A DNA stretch of 64,000 bases, from contig NZ_SNZJ01000006.1 of NCBI RefSeq assembly GCF_004363555.1, positions 124,001-188,000 of the forward strand, in the 5' to 3' direction. Below the pieces are notes generated by a model. It saw only the letters and a program-made list of their open reading frames with translations. It was not told where the DNA came from and searched no databases. Shown here one piece after another: positions 45,296 through 54,233 of the stretch (positions within the stretch are counted from its first letter, which is position 1; each line of letters opens with the position of its first letter). This DNA is from Halomonas ventosae (GTDB lineage Bacteria > Pseudomonadota > Gammaproteobacteria > Pseudomonadales > Halomonadaceae). The position numbers were made by a program, and so were the translations under genes.

Positions 45296-45742
45296 TTAGC
45301 CGATCATCGGCTCCTGGCGCTCGCCGCGGCTACCCCGGCGGGGGCCGGCGGGCACGTCGTCATCCATGTCCACGTAGTCATTGTCGTCGGGGGTGTGGCG
45401 ATGGCGGCCACGCCACCACAGCAGCAGCCCCACCACCACGCCCAGCCCGGCGCCCACCGCGACCAGCACGGCGGCCGGCATGAGGGCCGCGCCGTTGCCC
45501 TCGAGGAAGGCCACGGCCGTCACCACCACCGCCGGGGCGAAGCCGGTGTAGAACTCCCCCTCCTCCAGCAGCGGCAGGCGGAAATGGGCCGGCGTCCACA
45601 TCACGCCGGCCACCAGCCAGGTGATCACCAGACGCGGCAACCGCGGCAGGAATGCAAGCCCCAGGTAGCCGGTCAGCAGCACCACCAGCGACAACACGAC
45701 ATAGACCAGCCATAGTAGGGATATCGAATCCGAAATCAGCAT
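45296..45742 (-). CDS. conserved-looking small membrane protein
   Basis: 148 residues from the ATG at 45742 (MLISDSISLLWLVY). Three to four membrane segments, including LWLVYVVLSLVVLLTGYLGL and the glycine-rich VLVAVGAGLGVVVGLLLWW, then a hydrophilic, acidic and Arg-rich tail with DDNDYVDMDDD. I do not recognise the family. It is first in the operon with the VWA gene and may be its membrane partner. The longer ORF start at 45832 overlaps the divergent ptrB gene and lacks a ribosome site. Confidence 0.65.
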   Translation of the reverse strand: MLISDSISLLWLVYVVLSLVVLLTGYLGLAFLPRLPRLVITWLVAGVMWTPAHFRLPLLEEGEFYTGFAPAVVVTAVAFLEGNGAALMPAAVLVAVGAGLGVVVGLLLWWRGRHRHTPDDNDYVDMDDDVPAGPRRGSRGERQEPMIG

Positions 45743-45813
45743 CACGCCCTCGCGACCTGTGCGTCCACGACGCACGTTCTTGAAAATACACTGAGTATGG
45801 TACATCTCGCGCA

Positions 45814-47952
45814 ATGAAAGCACAGCCGCCACGTGACCAGGCCACCGAGACGCCTGCCGACGATCCCGTCACCCGCTTTCGCCACGCCGACGACCCGGGG
45901 TGGCACTGGCTGGAGAACCGCGACAGCCCGGCGGTCACCGACTTCCTGGAGGCGGCCAACGGGGAGTCGCGCCGCTGGTTCGCCCCCCTCGACGACCTGG
46001 TCGAGCGCCTCTACCACGGCCACCTGGCACGCCGCGAACTGGCTGTCCACGGGCTGAGGACGCCGCTTGACCACTACACGGTGTGGAGCGAGACGGCGGT
46101 GGACGCCGACTACCCGGTCTGGTGGCGCCACCCCAATGGCGACCCCGATACCGCGGAGTGCTTCCTCGACCTCGAGGCCCGGGCCAGCGAGCACGACTTC
46201 CTCGAGGTGGGGGACATGGCCCTCTCCCCGGACGAGGCCTGGCTGGCCTGGAGCGAGGACACCCGCGGCGACGAGACCTATACGCTCTATCTCAAGCACC
46301 TGCCCGACGGTGAGCCCAGGGTGCTGCTCGAGGAGATCGGCCCCGAGATCGGCTGGGCCGAGGACGACGCCACCCTGCTCTTCACCCGCTATGACGCTAC
46401 CCAGCGCCCCGAGAGCATCTGGCGCCTGCCGCTAGCGGCCGGCAGGGCCGGCGAGCCCGCACTGGTGCTGCGCGAGGAGGACCCGGAATTCTGGCTGGGC
46501 CTCGGCAAGACCCGCTCCCGCGAGTGGCTCATCCTGGAAAGCGCCTCCAAGGACACCAGCGAGAGTCACCTGATCCCCGCCCGGGCGCCGGCCACCGCGC
46601 CACGCTGCTTCCGCCCCAGGGAAAACGGGGTGGAGTACGCACTGGATCACCGCCCGGGCCACTTCTATGTGCTGCACAACCGCGAGGCCACCCACTTCCG
46701 GCTGGACGTGCTAGCCGAGCAGCGACTGGGCGAGGCCGACCCCGCCAGCGCCTGGCAGCCGCTGATCGCGCATCGCGACGATGACACCCTGGAGGGCGTC
46801 GATGCCTTCGACTGGGGGCTGGTGGTCACCGAGCGCGACCACCACGAGGCCCAGGTGCACCTGCGCATCCTCGAACTGGATGCGAACCACGCCATCACCC
46901 GCGACGAGCGGCTACCCCTGCCGGAGCTGCCCTGCAGCCTGGCGCTGGACGACGCACCCCACTTCGATAGCCGTCGCCTGCGCCTGCGGGAGGAGTCCTT
47001 CACCCTGCCGGTGACCTGGCTGGAGCATGACCTCGACAGCGGCCAGCGGCGCCTGCTCAAGCAGCAGCCCATCCATGGCGACCTGAGGCCCGAGCAGCTG
47101 GTCTGCGAGCGGCTCTGGGCGACCTCACACGACGGCGAGCGGGTCCCCGTCTCGGTGGTGATGCGTGCGGACCTCGCCGGCCACCCCTTACCCACCCTGC
47201 TCTACGGCTACGGCGCCTATGGCGAGGTACTCGATCCCTGGTTCTCGGTGGCCCGGCTCGAGCTGCTGGCACGCGGAGTGGCCTTTGCCGTGGCGCATGT
47301 GCGCGGCGGTGGCGATCGCGGTGAGCCCTGGTACCTGGCCGGCAAGCTCGAGCACAAGGCGAACAGCTTCCACGACTTCCTCGCCGCCCGCGACGCCCTG
47401 GTCGAGAAGGGGTTCAGCGACGGCGAGCGCATTGCGGCCTACGGCGCCAGTGCCGGGGGGCTGCTGGTCAGCGCGAGCCTCAACCTGGCCCCGGAGGCCT
47501 TCTGCGCCGCGGTCCTCGACGTCCCCTTCGTCGACGTGCTGCGCACCATGGAGAACCCCGACCTGCCGCTTACCACCGCCGAGTACACCGAATGGGGGGA
47601 CCCCCGCGAGCCAGAGGCACGACGCCGCATCGGCAACTACTCACCGCTGGACAACCTCTCGGCACAACCCTGGCCCGCGGTCTTCCTGCAGGGCAGCTGG
47701 CACGACACCCGGGTGCCCTACTGGGAACCCGCCAAGCTCTATGCTCGCCTCAGGGAACTGGGCCGCCACCAGGGCGGTGAGGGTGACGCTTCTAACGACG
47801 ACCGACCCGCGGATCGCCGCCCCATCCTGCTGCGCACCGACATGGCCGCCGGCCACGGTGGGGCCTCGGGACGCTTCAAGGCCTGGCACGACAACGCCCG
47901 CCAGGATGCCTTCATCCTCTGGGCGCTGGGGCTCGAGGGCAGGGACGCCTGA
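45814..47952 (+). CDS. ptrB: oligopeptidase B (prolyl oligopeptidase family)
   Basis: 712 residues. An N-terminal beta-propeller is followed by a C-terminal alpha/beta hydrolase. Catalytic serine in YGASAGGLLVSA, aspartate in WHDTRVPYWEPAK and histidine in MAAGHGGASGR, the order of S9 peptidases. It cleaves short peptides after basic residues in the cytoplasm. The stretch DNLSAQPWPAVFLQGSWHD and the GGGDRGEPWY loop match oligopeptidase B. The start at 45814 lies in the divergent gap with the membrane-protein gene. A hairpin ends the gene. Confidence 0.92.
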   Translation: MKAQPPRDQATETPADDPVTRFRHADDPGWHWLENRDSPAVTDFLEAANGESRRWFAPLDDLVERLYHGHLARRELAVHGLRTPLDHYTVWSETAVDADYPVWWRHPNGDPDTAECFLDLEARASEHDFLEVGDMALSPDEAWLAWSEDTRGDETYTLYLKHLPDGEPRVLLEEIGPEIGWAEDDATLLFTRYDATQRPESIWRLPLAAGRAGEPALVLREEDPEFWLGLGKTRSREWLILESASKDTSESHLIPARAPATAPRCFRPRENGVEYALDHRPGHFYVLHNREATHFRLDVLAEQRLGEADPASAWQPLIAHRDDDTLEGVDAFDWGLVVTERDHHEAQVHLRILELDANHAITRDERLPLPELPCSLALDDAPHFDSRRLRLREESFTLPVTWLEHDLDSGQRRLLKQQPIHGDLRPEQLVCERLWATSHDGERVPVSVVMRADLAGHPLPTLLYGYGAYGEVLDPWFSVARLELLARGVAFAVAHVRGGGDRGEPWYLAGKLEHKANSFHDFLAARDALVEKGFSDGERIAAYGASAGGLLVSASLNLAPEAFCAAVLDVPFVDVLRTMENPDLPLTTAEYTEWGDPREPEARRRIGNYSPLDNLSAQPWPAVFLQGSWHDTRVPYWEPAKLYARLRELGRHQGGEGDASNDDRPADRRPILLRTDMAAGHGGASGRFKAWHDNARQDAFILWALGLEGRDA

Positions 47953-47980
47953 TCTTCCTGACCCTCAAGTTCAGATAGCC

Positions 47981-48006
47981 AGGGACCCGGCCGAGGCCGG
48001 GTCCCT
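47981..48006. terminator. bidirectional hairpin between ptrB and the Gly-rich protein gene
   Basis: A 12-base self-complementary arm pair AGGGACCCGGCC / GGCCGGGTCCCT. It lies 28 bases past the ptrB stop and 26 bases past the stop of the convergent gene. T runs are short. Confidence 0.65.
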
Positions 48007-48032
48007 TGCATACCGATCAGGCTGCAGAGGCG

Positions 48033-48821
48033 TCAGCTGCCACCGCCGGCACCACCACCGGCACCGCCGCCGGCGCCGCCACCGGAACCACCGCCAGAGC
48101 CGCCACCGGAACCACCGCCGGAACCACCACCGGAGCCGCCACCGGAACCACCGCCGGAGCCGCCACCGGAACCACCGCCGGAACCGCCACCGGAACCACC
48201 GCCGGAGCCGCCACCGGAACCACCACCGGAACCGCCACCGGAGCCGCCATCACCAGCGCCCCCTCCGAAGTGCTCGCCACCGTTGCCGCCGCCATCGCCG
48301 CCGCCATCGCCGCCGCCGTCGCCGCCGTCATCGCCGCCGCCATCATCGCCGCCGCCGTCATCGCCGCCGCCGTCATCGCCGCCGCCGTCATCGCCGCCGC
48401 CATCATCGCCGCCGCCGTCATCGCCGCCGCCGTCATCGCCGCCGCCATCATCGCCGCCGTCATCATCGCCGCCGTCATCATCGCCATCCTCTACGATGAC
48501 ACCACCAGTACCGCCACCGGCCGGGGGCGCAGAGCCACCGTCACCGCCGGTGCCGAGACCGGCGGTGGCGTCGTTACCAGCCCCGGGCGGAAAGAGCAGC
48601 AACAGCTCCTCGGGGCTCTGCCGCGTCGGCAGCCATGACTGCAGCTGCGCCATCTCCTGGTCGTCGAGTACCCGGCCCTCGTTCATGAGGTCGTTGAACA
48701 TCGCCGCCATTTCGTCGTCGCTGAGGGTCTGTCCACTCCACGAGGACGACTGCGCCGACGCGCCGGATGACGCCAGGGCTCCCATCGCCACCACCAGTGC
48801 CAGCTTCCTGAAGCCTTTCAT
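48033..48821 (-). CDS. secreted low-complexity protein with Gly-Asp and Gly-Gly-Gly-Ser repeats
   Basis: 262 residues. A Sec signal peptide (KLALVVAMGALASSGASA, cut near AQSSS) leads to a short folded-looking head (about 25-80, with SDDEMAAMFNDLMNEG and DDQEMAQLQSWLP). A linker follows, then a tract of GGGDD units (about 111-180), a short break at GGEHFGGG, and a tract of GGGS units to the C-terminus. No sorting signal or anchor is seen at the end. ATG at 48821 was chosen by the signal peptide. The family is not recognised. A calcium-binding or spacer role for the acidic tract is only a guess. Confidence 0.75.
   Translation of the reverse strand: MKGFRKLALVVAMGALASSGASAQSSSWSGQTLSDDEMAAMFNDLMNEGRVLDDQEMAQLQSWLPTRQSPEELLLLFPPGAGNDATAGLGTGGDGGSAPPAGGGTGGVIVEDGDDDGGDDDGGDDGGGDDGGGDDGGGDDGGGDDGGGDDGGGDDGGGDDGGGDDGGDGGGDGGGDGGGNGGEHFGGGAGDGGSGGGSGGGSGGGSGGGSGGGSGGGSGGGSGGGSGGGSGGGSGGGSGGGSGGGSGGGAGGGAGGGAGGGS
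48036..48491 (-). repeat. in-gene tandem repeats: 12-bp (GGGS) and 15-bp (GGGDD) arrays
   Basis: The GGGS tract spans about 48036-48265 with a 12-base period; the GGGDD tract spans about 48275-48491 with a 15-base period. All units keep the frame, so copy-number change would alter length without a frameshift. Confidence 0.85.
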
Positions 48822-49037
48822 GATTCTTCCCCTCTGCGTTATCCCATGCTCCCGGGCTTCCCCGTCACACTCGCCGTGCACAACAAACTGTTACACATAG
48901 CACAGCATCGCCGTCGCCCATGACCTGCGCCATAGGACGGAGACATGAAAGAGCCGTCACAGAAGGATGAATCGAGATGCCTACCTGAGCGTGAGGAAAC
49001 TCATACGTCAAGAAATCGCCGGCTAAGCCGCATCACC

Positions 49038-49487
49038 TCAGCCATCGATGGGGAGGATGGCGATGATGTGTTCCTCGAGCTCCTCCTCGTGAACCTCTCG
49101 CTGCGAGACGGCGAAGCTGCGAACGCTGATGCCCTTGCGGTGCATGCGCTCCGGCCCGCCGGCGATCAGCGGGTGCCAGGCGGCGAGCTTGCGCCCTTCC
49201 GCCACTCGCCGGTAGGCGCAGGACCTCGGCAGCCAGCGGAAATCATCGATGCGCTCGGGGGTCAGTTGCGTGCAGTCGGGCACCCTCGCGAAGCGATGGG
49301 CGTAGTCGCTGCACTGACAACTGTGGATATCCAGCAGCTCGCAGGCGACGTTGAGCACCGCCAGGTCGCCGCTCTCCTCATCCTGGAACTTGAGCAGGCA
49401 GCACTGGCCGCAGCCATCGCAGAGGGCCTCCCACTCCTCGTCGGTAAGTTCCGCCAGATCGAAGCGCTCCCAGAACCGCTCTCTCAT
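49038..49487 (-). CDS. ycgN: YcgN family cysteine cluster protein
   Basis: 149 residues. Four conserved cysteines near CDGCGQCCLLKFQDEESGDL, then NVACELLDIHSCQCSDYAHR and CTQLTPERIDDFRWLPRSCAYR: the UPF0260/YcgN pattern, likely a metal or Fe-S site. Biochemical role is not established. It lies downstream of rnd and ycgL on the same strand, a neighbourhood common in gammaproteobacteria, but a hairpin and short repeats separate it from ycgL. Confidence 0.88.
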   Translation of the reverse strand: MRERFWERFDLAELTDEEWEALCDGCGQCCLLKFQDEESGDLAVLNVACELLDIHSCQCSDYAHRFARVPDCTQLTPERIDDFRWLPRSCAYRRVAEGRKLAAWHPLIAGGPERMHRKGISVRSFAVSQREVHEEELEEHIIAILPIDG

Positions 49488-49550
49488 CTCATCTCCTTCG
49501 CGACGCGGCCGCAGCTCAGTAGTCGGGTACGCTTAAGCGAGTCTTGCACG

Positions 49551-49611
49551 GTCGGGCACGATCCAATGCGTTTCGCGCAGAGTCGGATGCGAACAATGCA
49601 TTTCGCGCGGG
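49551..49611. repeat. imperfect 30-31 bp direct repeats downstream of ycgL
   Basis: Two units starting GTCGG and ending TTTCGCGCxG(A/G) (49551-49581 and 49582-49611), with a third GTCGGGCGCGAT start that opens the hairpin at 49612. Confidence 0.6.
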
Positions 49612-49644
49612 GTCGGGCGCGATACTGATTCTATCGCGCCCGAC
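49612..49644 (-). terminator. 13-bp stem hairpin after ycgL
   Basis: Perfect inverted repeat GTCGGGCGCGATA / TATCGCGCCCGAC with a 7-base loop, 12 bases past the ycgL stop. There is no strong T run. Confidence 0.65.
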
Positions 49645-49655
49645 GCCGCGCGAGG

Positions 49656-49967
49656 CTAGTACCGTGCCTCGGTGGGGGTGCGGTAGAGATCCAGCAGGTA
49701 GTCCTCCTTGGCCGGCGGCATCTGCAGGAAGTAGCCCTTGTCGCGGATGGCGGCCATGACGTCCGTGGCCCTGGCTCGTCCCAGCGATTTCTCGGGGGTG
49801 AGGATCAGGGTCATGGCCGGCAGTGGCTTGCCGAACTGCTCGAGCAGCGCCTCGGGCACGTCCACGAGCCCCTGGCGCTTGTCCACATAGAGATACATCT
49901 GCTCCCTGCGCGAGCTCTTGAAGACCTCGCACAGCAGCTTGTCACCGCGCATGCGGTCATCGCTCAT
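49656..49967 (-). CDS. ycgL: YcgL domain protein
   Basis: 103 residues. The family pattern is intact: CEVFKSSRREQMYLYVDKR, VPEALLEQFGKP, LTPEKSLGRARATDVMAAIR and GYFLQMPP. Function unknown. Start overlaps the rnd stop (ATGA), matching the conserved rnd-ycgL pairing of gammaproteobacteria. Confidence 0.9.
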   Translation of the reverse strand: MSDDRMRGDKLLCEVFKSSRREQMYLYVDKRQGLVDVPEALLEQFGKPLPAMTLILTPEKSLGRARATDVMAAIRDKGYFLQMPPAKEDYLLDLYRTPTEARY

Positions 49968-51091
49968 CGGGATACCTCCTCAAGGGCCGCCGTCAGGCCC
50001 CCATTCAGTCGGTCGCCGCGCCAGCCGCCGGGCAGCGGCAGCGGCTGGCCCGTGAGGTCGGCGCCCACCAGGGCCTCCAGGTCACGCCGCTTCAGCAGCA
50101 CCTCCGGCGCCACGCCGAGCGCCTCCGCCTCGGCATTCACCACCTTCTTCAGTGCCTTGAGGCGCTGCTTGAACTCGGGGGCCATGGGCGAGAGAGGCGC
50201 CGGCGGCAGCTCGCGCTCGTCGATGTTCAAGGCCTCGCGGACCAGCCTGAGAAGCTCATCGCCCTCACGCTTGACCAGAGGCGGCTTGAGGCCCTCGACC
50301 CGGGCCAGCTCGAAGCGGTTCTCCGGCAGCTGTTCGGCGATGGCGTAGAGCAGCCGGTCGGGCACCAGCCACCCCCGAGGCACATCGCGACACCGGGCTT
50401 CCCCCTCGCGCCATCGGGTCAGGCGTCGGTAGGCCTCCACCTGACGCGGCGAAAGCCGCCACAGCTGGCGATGGCGCAGGTACCACTGGCCATCGGCGGC
50501 GTCGCTGCGGGCCGACTGGGCCACCAGGTCGGCACAGTCCGCCTCGACCCAGGCCCGTCGTCCATGGCGCTCCAGCGCCTCGCGCTGGTGATGCCACACC
50601 TGCAGCAGGTAGACGACGTCGAGGGCGGCATAGAGCCGCTGGGTCTCGCTGAGCGGGCGCTTGAGCCAGTCGGAGCGGGTCTCGTCCTTGGGCAGCGTCT
50701 CGCCGACCCAATACTCCACCAGCCGCTGGTAGCCCATGGAGGGCACCTCACCGAGCAGCGACTGGGCGATCTGGGTATCCACCAGCGGCGCGACCGGCAC
50801 GCCGGCCCAGTGGGCAAAGACCTCGAGGTCCTCGCTGGAGGCATGCAGCAGCTTGAGCGGTCCCGACGAGAGCAGCCGCCGGAAGGCCTCGGTACAGGCC
50901 ACCTCCAGGGGATCCACCAGGAAGGCGGGGCCGCCCGCAGTGAACTGGATCAGCGCCGGCACCGGGTGGAAGGTGCTCTCGCGGAAGAACTCGGTGTCCA
51001 GGGCGATGACGTCGGCTGACGCCACCTCGGCGCAGGCGGCATCCAGGGCCTGGGGGGTATCGATCCAGCGAATCTCGGGGGTCAGTGGCAT
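49964..51091 (-). CDS. rnd: ribonuclease D
   Basis: 375 residues from 51091. DEDD exonuclease motifs: IALDTEFFRE, LLHASSEDLEVF and YAALDVVYLL; then two HRDC-type helical domains. It trims the 3' ends of tRNA and other small RNAs. Start choice: ATG at 51091 (MPLTPEIRW) fits the family; a GTG at 51121 overlapping the recR stop is possible but has poor ribosome-site spacing. The downstream partner is ycgL. Confidence 0.9.
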   Translation of the reverse strand: MPLTPEIRWIDTPQALDAACAEVASADVIALDTEFFRESTFHPVPALIQFTAGGPAFLVDPLEVACTEAFRRLLSSGPLKLLHASSEDLEVFAHWAGVPVAPLVDTQIAQSLLGEVPSMGYQRLVEYWVGETLPKDETRSDWLKRPLSETQRLYAALDVVYLLQVWHHQREALERHGRRAWVEADCADLVAQSARSDAADGQWYLRHRQLWRLSPRQVEAYRRLTRWREGEARCRDVPRGWLVPDRLLYAIAEQLPENRFELARVEGLKPPLVKREGDELLRLVREALNIDERELPPAPLSPMAPEFKQRLKALKKVVNAEAEALGVAPEVLLKRRDLEALVGADLTGQPLPLPGGWRGDRLNGGLTAALEEVSR

Positions 51092-51117
51092 GCGGGGTTC
51101 CGGCAGGGAAAGGGGTA

Positions 51118-51723
51118 TCACTCGCCCCTGAAGGGCAGGCGACCATTGAAGGCGCGGCTCAGGGTGCCACCGTCGACGTACTCGAGCTCACCGCCCATGG
51201 GCACACCATAGGCCAGCCGCGAGAGCCTCACGCCCAGGGGCGAGAGCTGGGCGGCGATGTAGTGGGCGGTCGCCTCGCCCTCCACGGTGGGGTTGGTGGC
51301 GAGCACCACCTCCTCCACGCCGCCCTCGGCGACACGCGCCTCGAGCTGGTCGAGGCCGATGTCCTCGGGGCCGATACCGTCCAGCGGCGAGAGGTGGCCA
51401 TGCAGCACGAAGTAGCGACCGCGGTAGCCGCCGGCCTCCTCGATGGCGAGCTGGTCGGCGGGGGATTCCACCACGCAGAGCACGTCATCGTCACGTCGCG
51501 CGCTCGTGCAGATGCCGCAGACGTCCTCCTCGGTGAGGGTCCGACAGCGTCGGCAGTAGCCGACCTGCTCCAGCGCCAAGTCCAGCGCCTCCACCAGGCG
51601 CCGGCCACCGTCGCGGTCGCGCTCGAGCAGGTGCATGGCCATGCGCTGGGCCGTCTTGGGCCCGACACCCGGCAGCACCCGCAGCGACTCCATCAGTCTC
51701 TCGACCAGCGGGGAAAAGCTCAT
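51118..51723 (-). CDS. recR: recombination mediator RecR
   Basis: 201 residues. Helix-hairpin-helix [20 protein letters not shown], four-cysteine zinc finger [16 protein letters not shown] and Toprim domain ([14 protein letters not shown]). With RecO and RecF it loads RecA at gaps. Position after ybaB in the conserved dnaX-ybaB-recR group. Confidence 0.95.
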   Translation of the reverse strand: MSFSPLVERLMESLRVLPGVGPKTAQRMAMHLLERDRDGGRRLVEALDLALEQVGYCRRCRTLTEEDVCGICTSARRDDDVLCVVESPADQLAIEEAGGYRGRYFVLHGHLSPLDGIGPEDIGLDQLEARVAEGGVEEVVLATNPTVEGEATAHYIAAQLSPLGVRLSRLAYGVPMGGELEYVDGGTLSRAFNGRLPFRGE

Positions 51724-51745
51724 CGGCAGTCCGTCTCGGCGTCGC

Positions 51746-52072
51746 TCAGAAGGGCATCTTGAAGCCCGGCGGCAGGTTGAGGCCGGCCGTGGCCTCCTCC
51801 ATCTTGGCCTTGGAACTGGCCTCCACCTTGCGCACCGCGTCGTTCACCGCCGCGGCCAGCAGGTCCTCGAGCAGTTCCTTGTCCTCCTCCATGACGCTCT
51901 GGTCGATATCGACCTTGCTCACGTCATGGCGCCCGTTCATGGTCACCTTGACCATGCCGGCCCCGGCCTCGCCCAGGACCTCGGCCTTGGCGACCTCCTC
52001 CTGGACGCGCTGCATCTTCTCCTGCATCTCCTGGGCCTGCTTCATCAGGTTGCCCATTCCACCCTTCATCAT
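51746..52072 (-). CDS. ybaB: YbaB/EbfC nucleoid-associated protein
   Basis: 108 residues. N-terminal helix [19 protein letters not shown], then [21 protein letters not shown] and [17 protein letters not shown]. Small dimeric DNA-binding protein. AGAGGAA precedes the ATG at 52072; the longer ORF start at 52138 falls inside dnaX and is not used. It lies between dnaX and recR. Confidence 0.93.
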   Translation of the reverse strand: MMKGGMGNLMKQAQEMQEKMQRVQEEVAKAEVLGEAGAGMVKVTMNGRHDVSKVDIDQSVMEEDKELLEDLLAAAVNDAVRKVEASSKAKMEEATAGLNLPPGFKMPF

Positions 52073-52118
52073 GGCGGATTCCTCTCGTCGTTGGTGTGTC
52101 CGGTGGCAGCGGCGCGGC

Positions 52119-54095
52119 TCAACCGCGAGCCTCGGCATCGGCGGGCTTGACCGTGGATTCGATCAGCCGCGCACCGAAGGCCTGCTGCAGTTTCTGTACA
52201 TGGGGGTCACGGCTCAAGGCTTCAATCGCCTCGGCATGCCGCTGGGCAGCCAGGCGGTCGGCCTGCTGCCTGGGGGTCTCGACCTCGGGGGGCAGCGCGC
52301 CCGGCGCCAGTGCCAGGCGGCGCTCGACGCCGATCGCCGCCAGCGCCTCGCGAATGCGCGTCACGTGGACCTCGGCCTGCATCGCCTCCTGGGAGGGGTC
52401 GAGGCGCAGCGTGAGCTGTTCGCCGTCGTCGGCCTCGACCACACAGTGGGCGGCCAGGTTGCGGGTCAGCCCGCCCAGCCCCAGGGACTCGAAGCAGGCC
52501 AGCCAGTCGGCATGGCCGAAGTGCCCTTCCGCCACGGGCGCGGGGGCTACCTGGGTGTCGGGCGCCTGGGGGTCGGGCGAGTGAGGCTCGGCGGCCGCCG
52601 GTGCCGCCATCGCCTGCTGTGCCGGGCGTTCCGTTGCCACGGGGTCATGCGACGCGGATGGCGCTGCCATGCCTGGCTCGGGCTCGCCCCCTGGCGCTGC
52701 GGGTGCCGACGCGGCTGCGCCTTCCTCTTCGCGCTCGACCCAGGGGGGAGGCGTATCGTCCGGCGATGGGGCCGACTCAGCCTCGGCGGCAGGCGCCGGT
52801 GGGGGAATGTCGGGAGGCGGACTGGCCGCCGGGGGCTCGGCGGGCGGCTCGGGGGCAGCCTGGGCGGGCCGGGGTGAGGGGGGCTTCTCGGGGGCCTCCC
52901 CGTCCTGCGGGGGCGTGTTGCCACCCGACCCCGCGCCCCCGGACTCGCCCTGGCCCCGCATGGGTAGCGGCGTCTGAGCGGGACGCGGCACGCCCTGGGG
53001 GCGGAAGGCCAGCATGCGCAGCAGGGTCATCTCCAGGGCGGTGCGCAGGTCCGGGGCATGTTCCATGTCGCCACGGCCCTGGATGCCGATCTGGTAGAAG
53101 AGCTGGATGTCCTCGCCGGTGAAGCGCGCGGCAAGCTGGAGCAGCGCCTCGCGGTCGCCATGGCCGTTGTCCACGGCATCGGGCACCATCTGGGCGATGG
53201 CCAGACGGTGCAGCACGCCGGTGATGTCATCCAGCACCGCGGCGAAGTCCGGGCCCTGCTCGGCCAGGGCGGCCACCTCGGCGAGCAGCCGGGGAGCATC
53301 CACCGCCGCCAGGGCCTCGACCAGCGCCAGGACATGGCGATGGTCGAGGGTGCCGAGCATCGCCGCCACGTCGGCATGGCGCACCTCGCCCTGGCCGAAG
53401 GCAATCGCCTGGTCGGTGAGGCTCATGGCATCGCGCATGGAACCCTCGGCGGCCTTGCCGAGCAGCCACAGGGCACTCTCCTCGAAGGGCACCCCCTCGG
53501 CCTCGAGCACCTTGGCCAGGTGGCCGACGATGCGCTCGGGCGGCATGTGCTTGAGGGTGAACTGCAGGCAGCGCGACAGCACCGTAGGGGGCAGCTTCTG
53601 CGGGTCGGTGGTCGCCAGCAGGAACTTCACGTGGGGCGGCGGCTCCTCCAGGGTCTTCAGCAGGGCATTGAAGCTGCTGGTGGAGAGCATGTGCACCTCG
53701 TCGATGAGGTACACCTTGTAGCGCCCCTGGGTCGGCGCGTACTGGACGTTGTCGAGCAGTTCGCGGGTATCCTCCACCTTGGTGCGCGAGGCGGCGTCGA
53801 CCTCGATCAGGTCGACGAAGCGCCCCTCGTCGATGGAGCGGCAGCTGTCGCACTCGCCACAGGGTGTCGAGGTCACACCCGCGTCGCCCTGGCCGTTCGC
53901 CGTGCAGTTCAGGCACTTGGCCAGGATCCGTGCCAGGGTGGTCTTGCCCACCCCGCGGGTCCCGGTGAACAGGTAGGCATGGTGCAGGCGTCCCTGGTCC
54001 AGGGCATTGACCAGCGCGCGCTGGACATGCTCCTGGCCGACCAGTTCATGGAAGGTACGCGGTCGCCACTTGCGGGCCAGAACCTGATAGCTCAT
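52119..54095 (-). CDS. dnaX: DNA polymerase III subunit gamma/tau
   Basis: 658 residues. Clamp-loader AAA+ domain: [22 protein letters not shown] (Walker A; stretch shown in part), zinc site with C in [20 protein letters not shown], and the sensor [12 protein letters not shown] proline-rich linker (about 395-540) precedes the tau C-terminal domain. No A- or T-rich slippery run was seen, so I have no evidence for a gamma frameshift product. ATG at 54095 ([12 protein letters not shown]) is the family start. Confidence 0.94.
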   Translation of the reverse strand: MSYQVLARKWRPRTFHELVGQEHVQRALVNALDQGRLHHAYLFTGTRGVGKTTLARILAKCLNCTANGQGDAGVTSTPCGECDSCRSIDEGRFVDLIEVDAASRTKVEDTRELLDNVQYAPTQGRYKVYLIDEVHMLSTSSFNALLKTLEEPPPHVKFLLATTDPQKLPPTVLSRCLQFTLKHMPPERIVGHLAKVLEAEGVPFEESALWLLGKAAEGSMRDAMSLTDQAIAFGQGEVRHADVAAMLGTLDHRHVLALVEALAAVDAPRLLAEVAALAEQGPDFAAVLDDITGVLHRLAIAQMVPDAVDNGHGDREALLQLAARFTGEDIQLFYQIGIQGRGDMEHAPDLRTALEMTLLRMLAFRPQGVPRPAQTPLPMRGQGESGGAGSGGNTPPQDGEAPEKPPSPRPAQAAPEPPAEPPAASPPPDIPPPAPAAEAESAPSPDDTPPPWVEREEEGAAASAPAAPGGEPEPGMAAPSASHDPVATERPAQQAMAAPAAAEPHSPDPQAPDTQVAPAPVAEGHFGHADWLACFESLGLGGLTRNLAAHCVVEADDGEQLTLRLDPSQEAMQAEVHVTRIREALAAIGVERRLALAPGALPPEVETPRQQADRLAAQRHAEAIEALSRDPHVQKLQQAFGARLIESTVKPADAEARG

Positions 54096-54204
54096 GCAGC
54101 GCGGAATCCTTGCGGTAAAGCGAACAGCAGCTGTGGGGTGACGGACACCGGGGCCTGCCTGGACCGGGCCCGATGTCCGACTGGGACCGGACATTCTAGC
54201 GACC

Positions 54205-54230
54205 GGGGCGCCCTGCGGGAAGCGGCGCCC
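54205..54230 (-). terminator. hairpin after the GGDEF-EAL gene
   Basis: GGGCGCC / GGCGCCC stem with a loop of about 10 bases, immediately past the stop at 54234, without a T run. On the minus strand a TAGAAT (54198-54193) with TTCCCG 17 bases upstream could be the dnaX promoter. Confidence 0.5.
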
Positions 54231-54233
54231 GGC

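Noticed and set aside
48036-48491. CRISPR-like array
   Set aside because: Units are 12 and 15 bases, contiguous and in frame, with no spacers and no cas genes.
47165-48499. Arg/His-repeat protein on the plus strand and Ala/Thr-rich frames over 48.0-48.5 kb
   Set aside because: These are other-frame readings of the GGGDD/GGGS repeat arrays and of ptrB; only the minus frame has a signal peptide and ribosome site.
52119-54095. Programmed frameshift in dnaX
   Set aside because: No A-run slippery heptamer was seen in the gene, so only the full-length product is supported.
54096-54233. Signal recognition particle RNA upstream of dnaX
   Set aside because: I looked for the conserved GGAAGGAAGCA-type core on both strands and did not find it.
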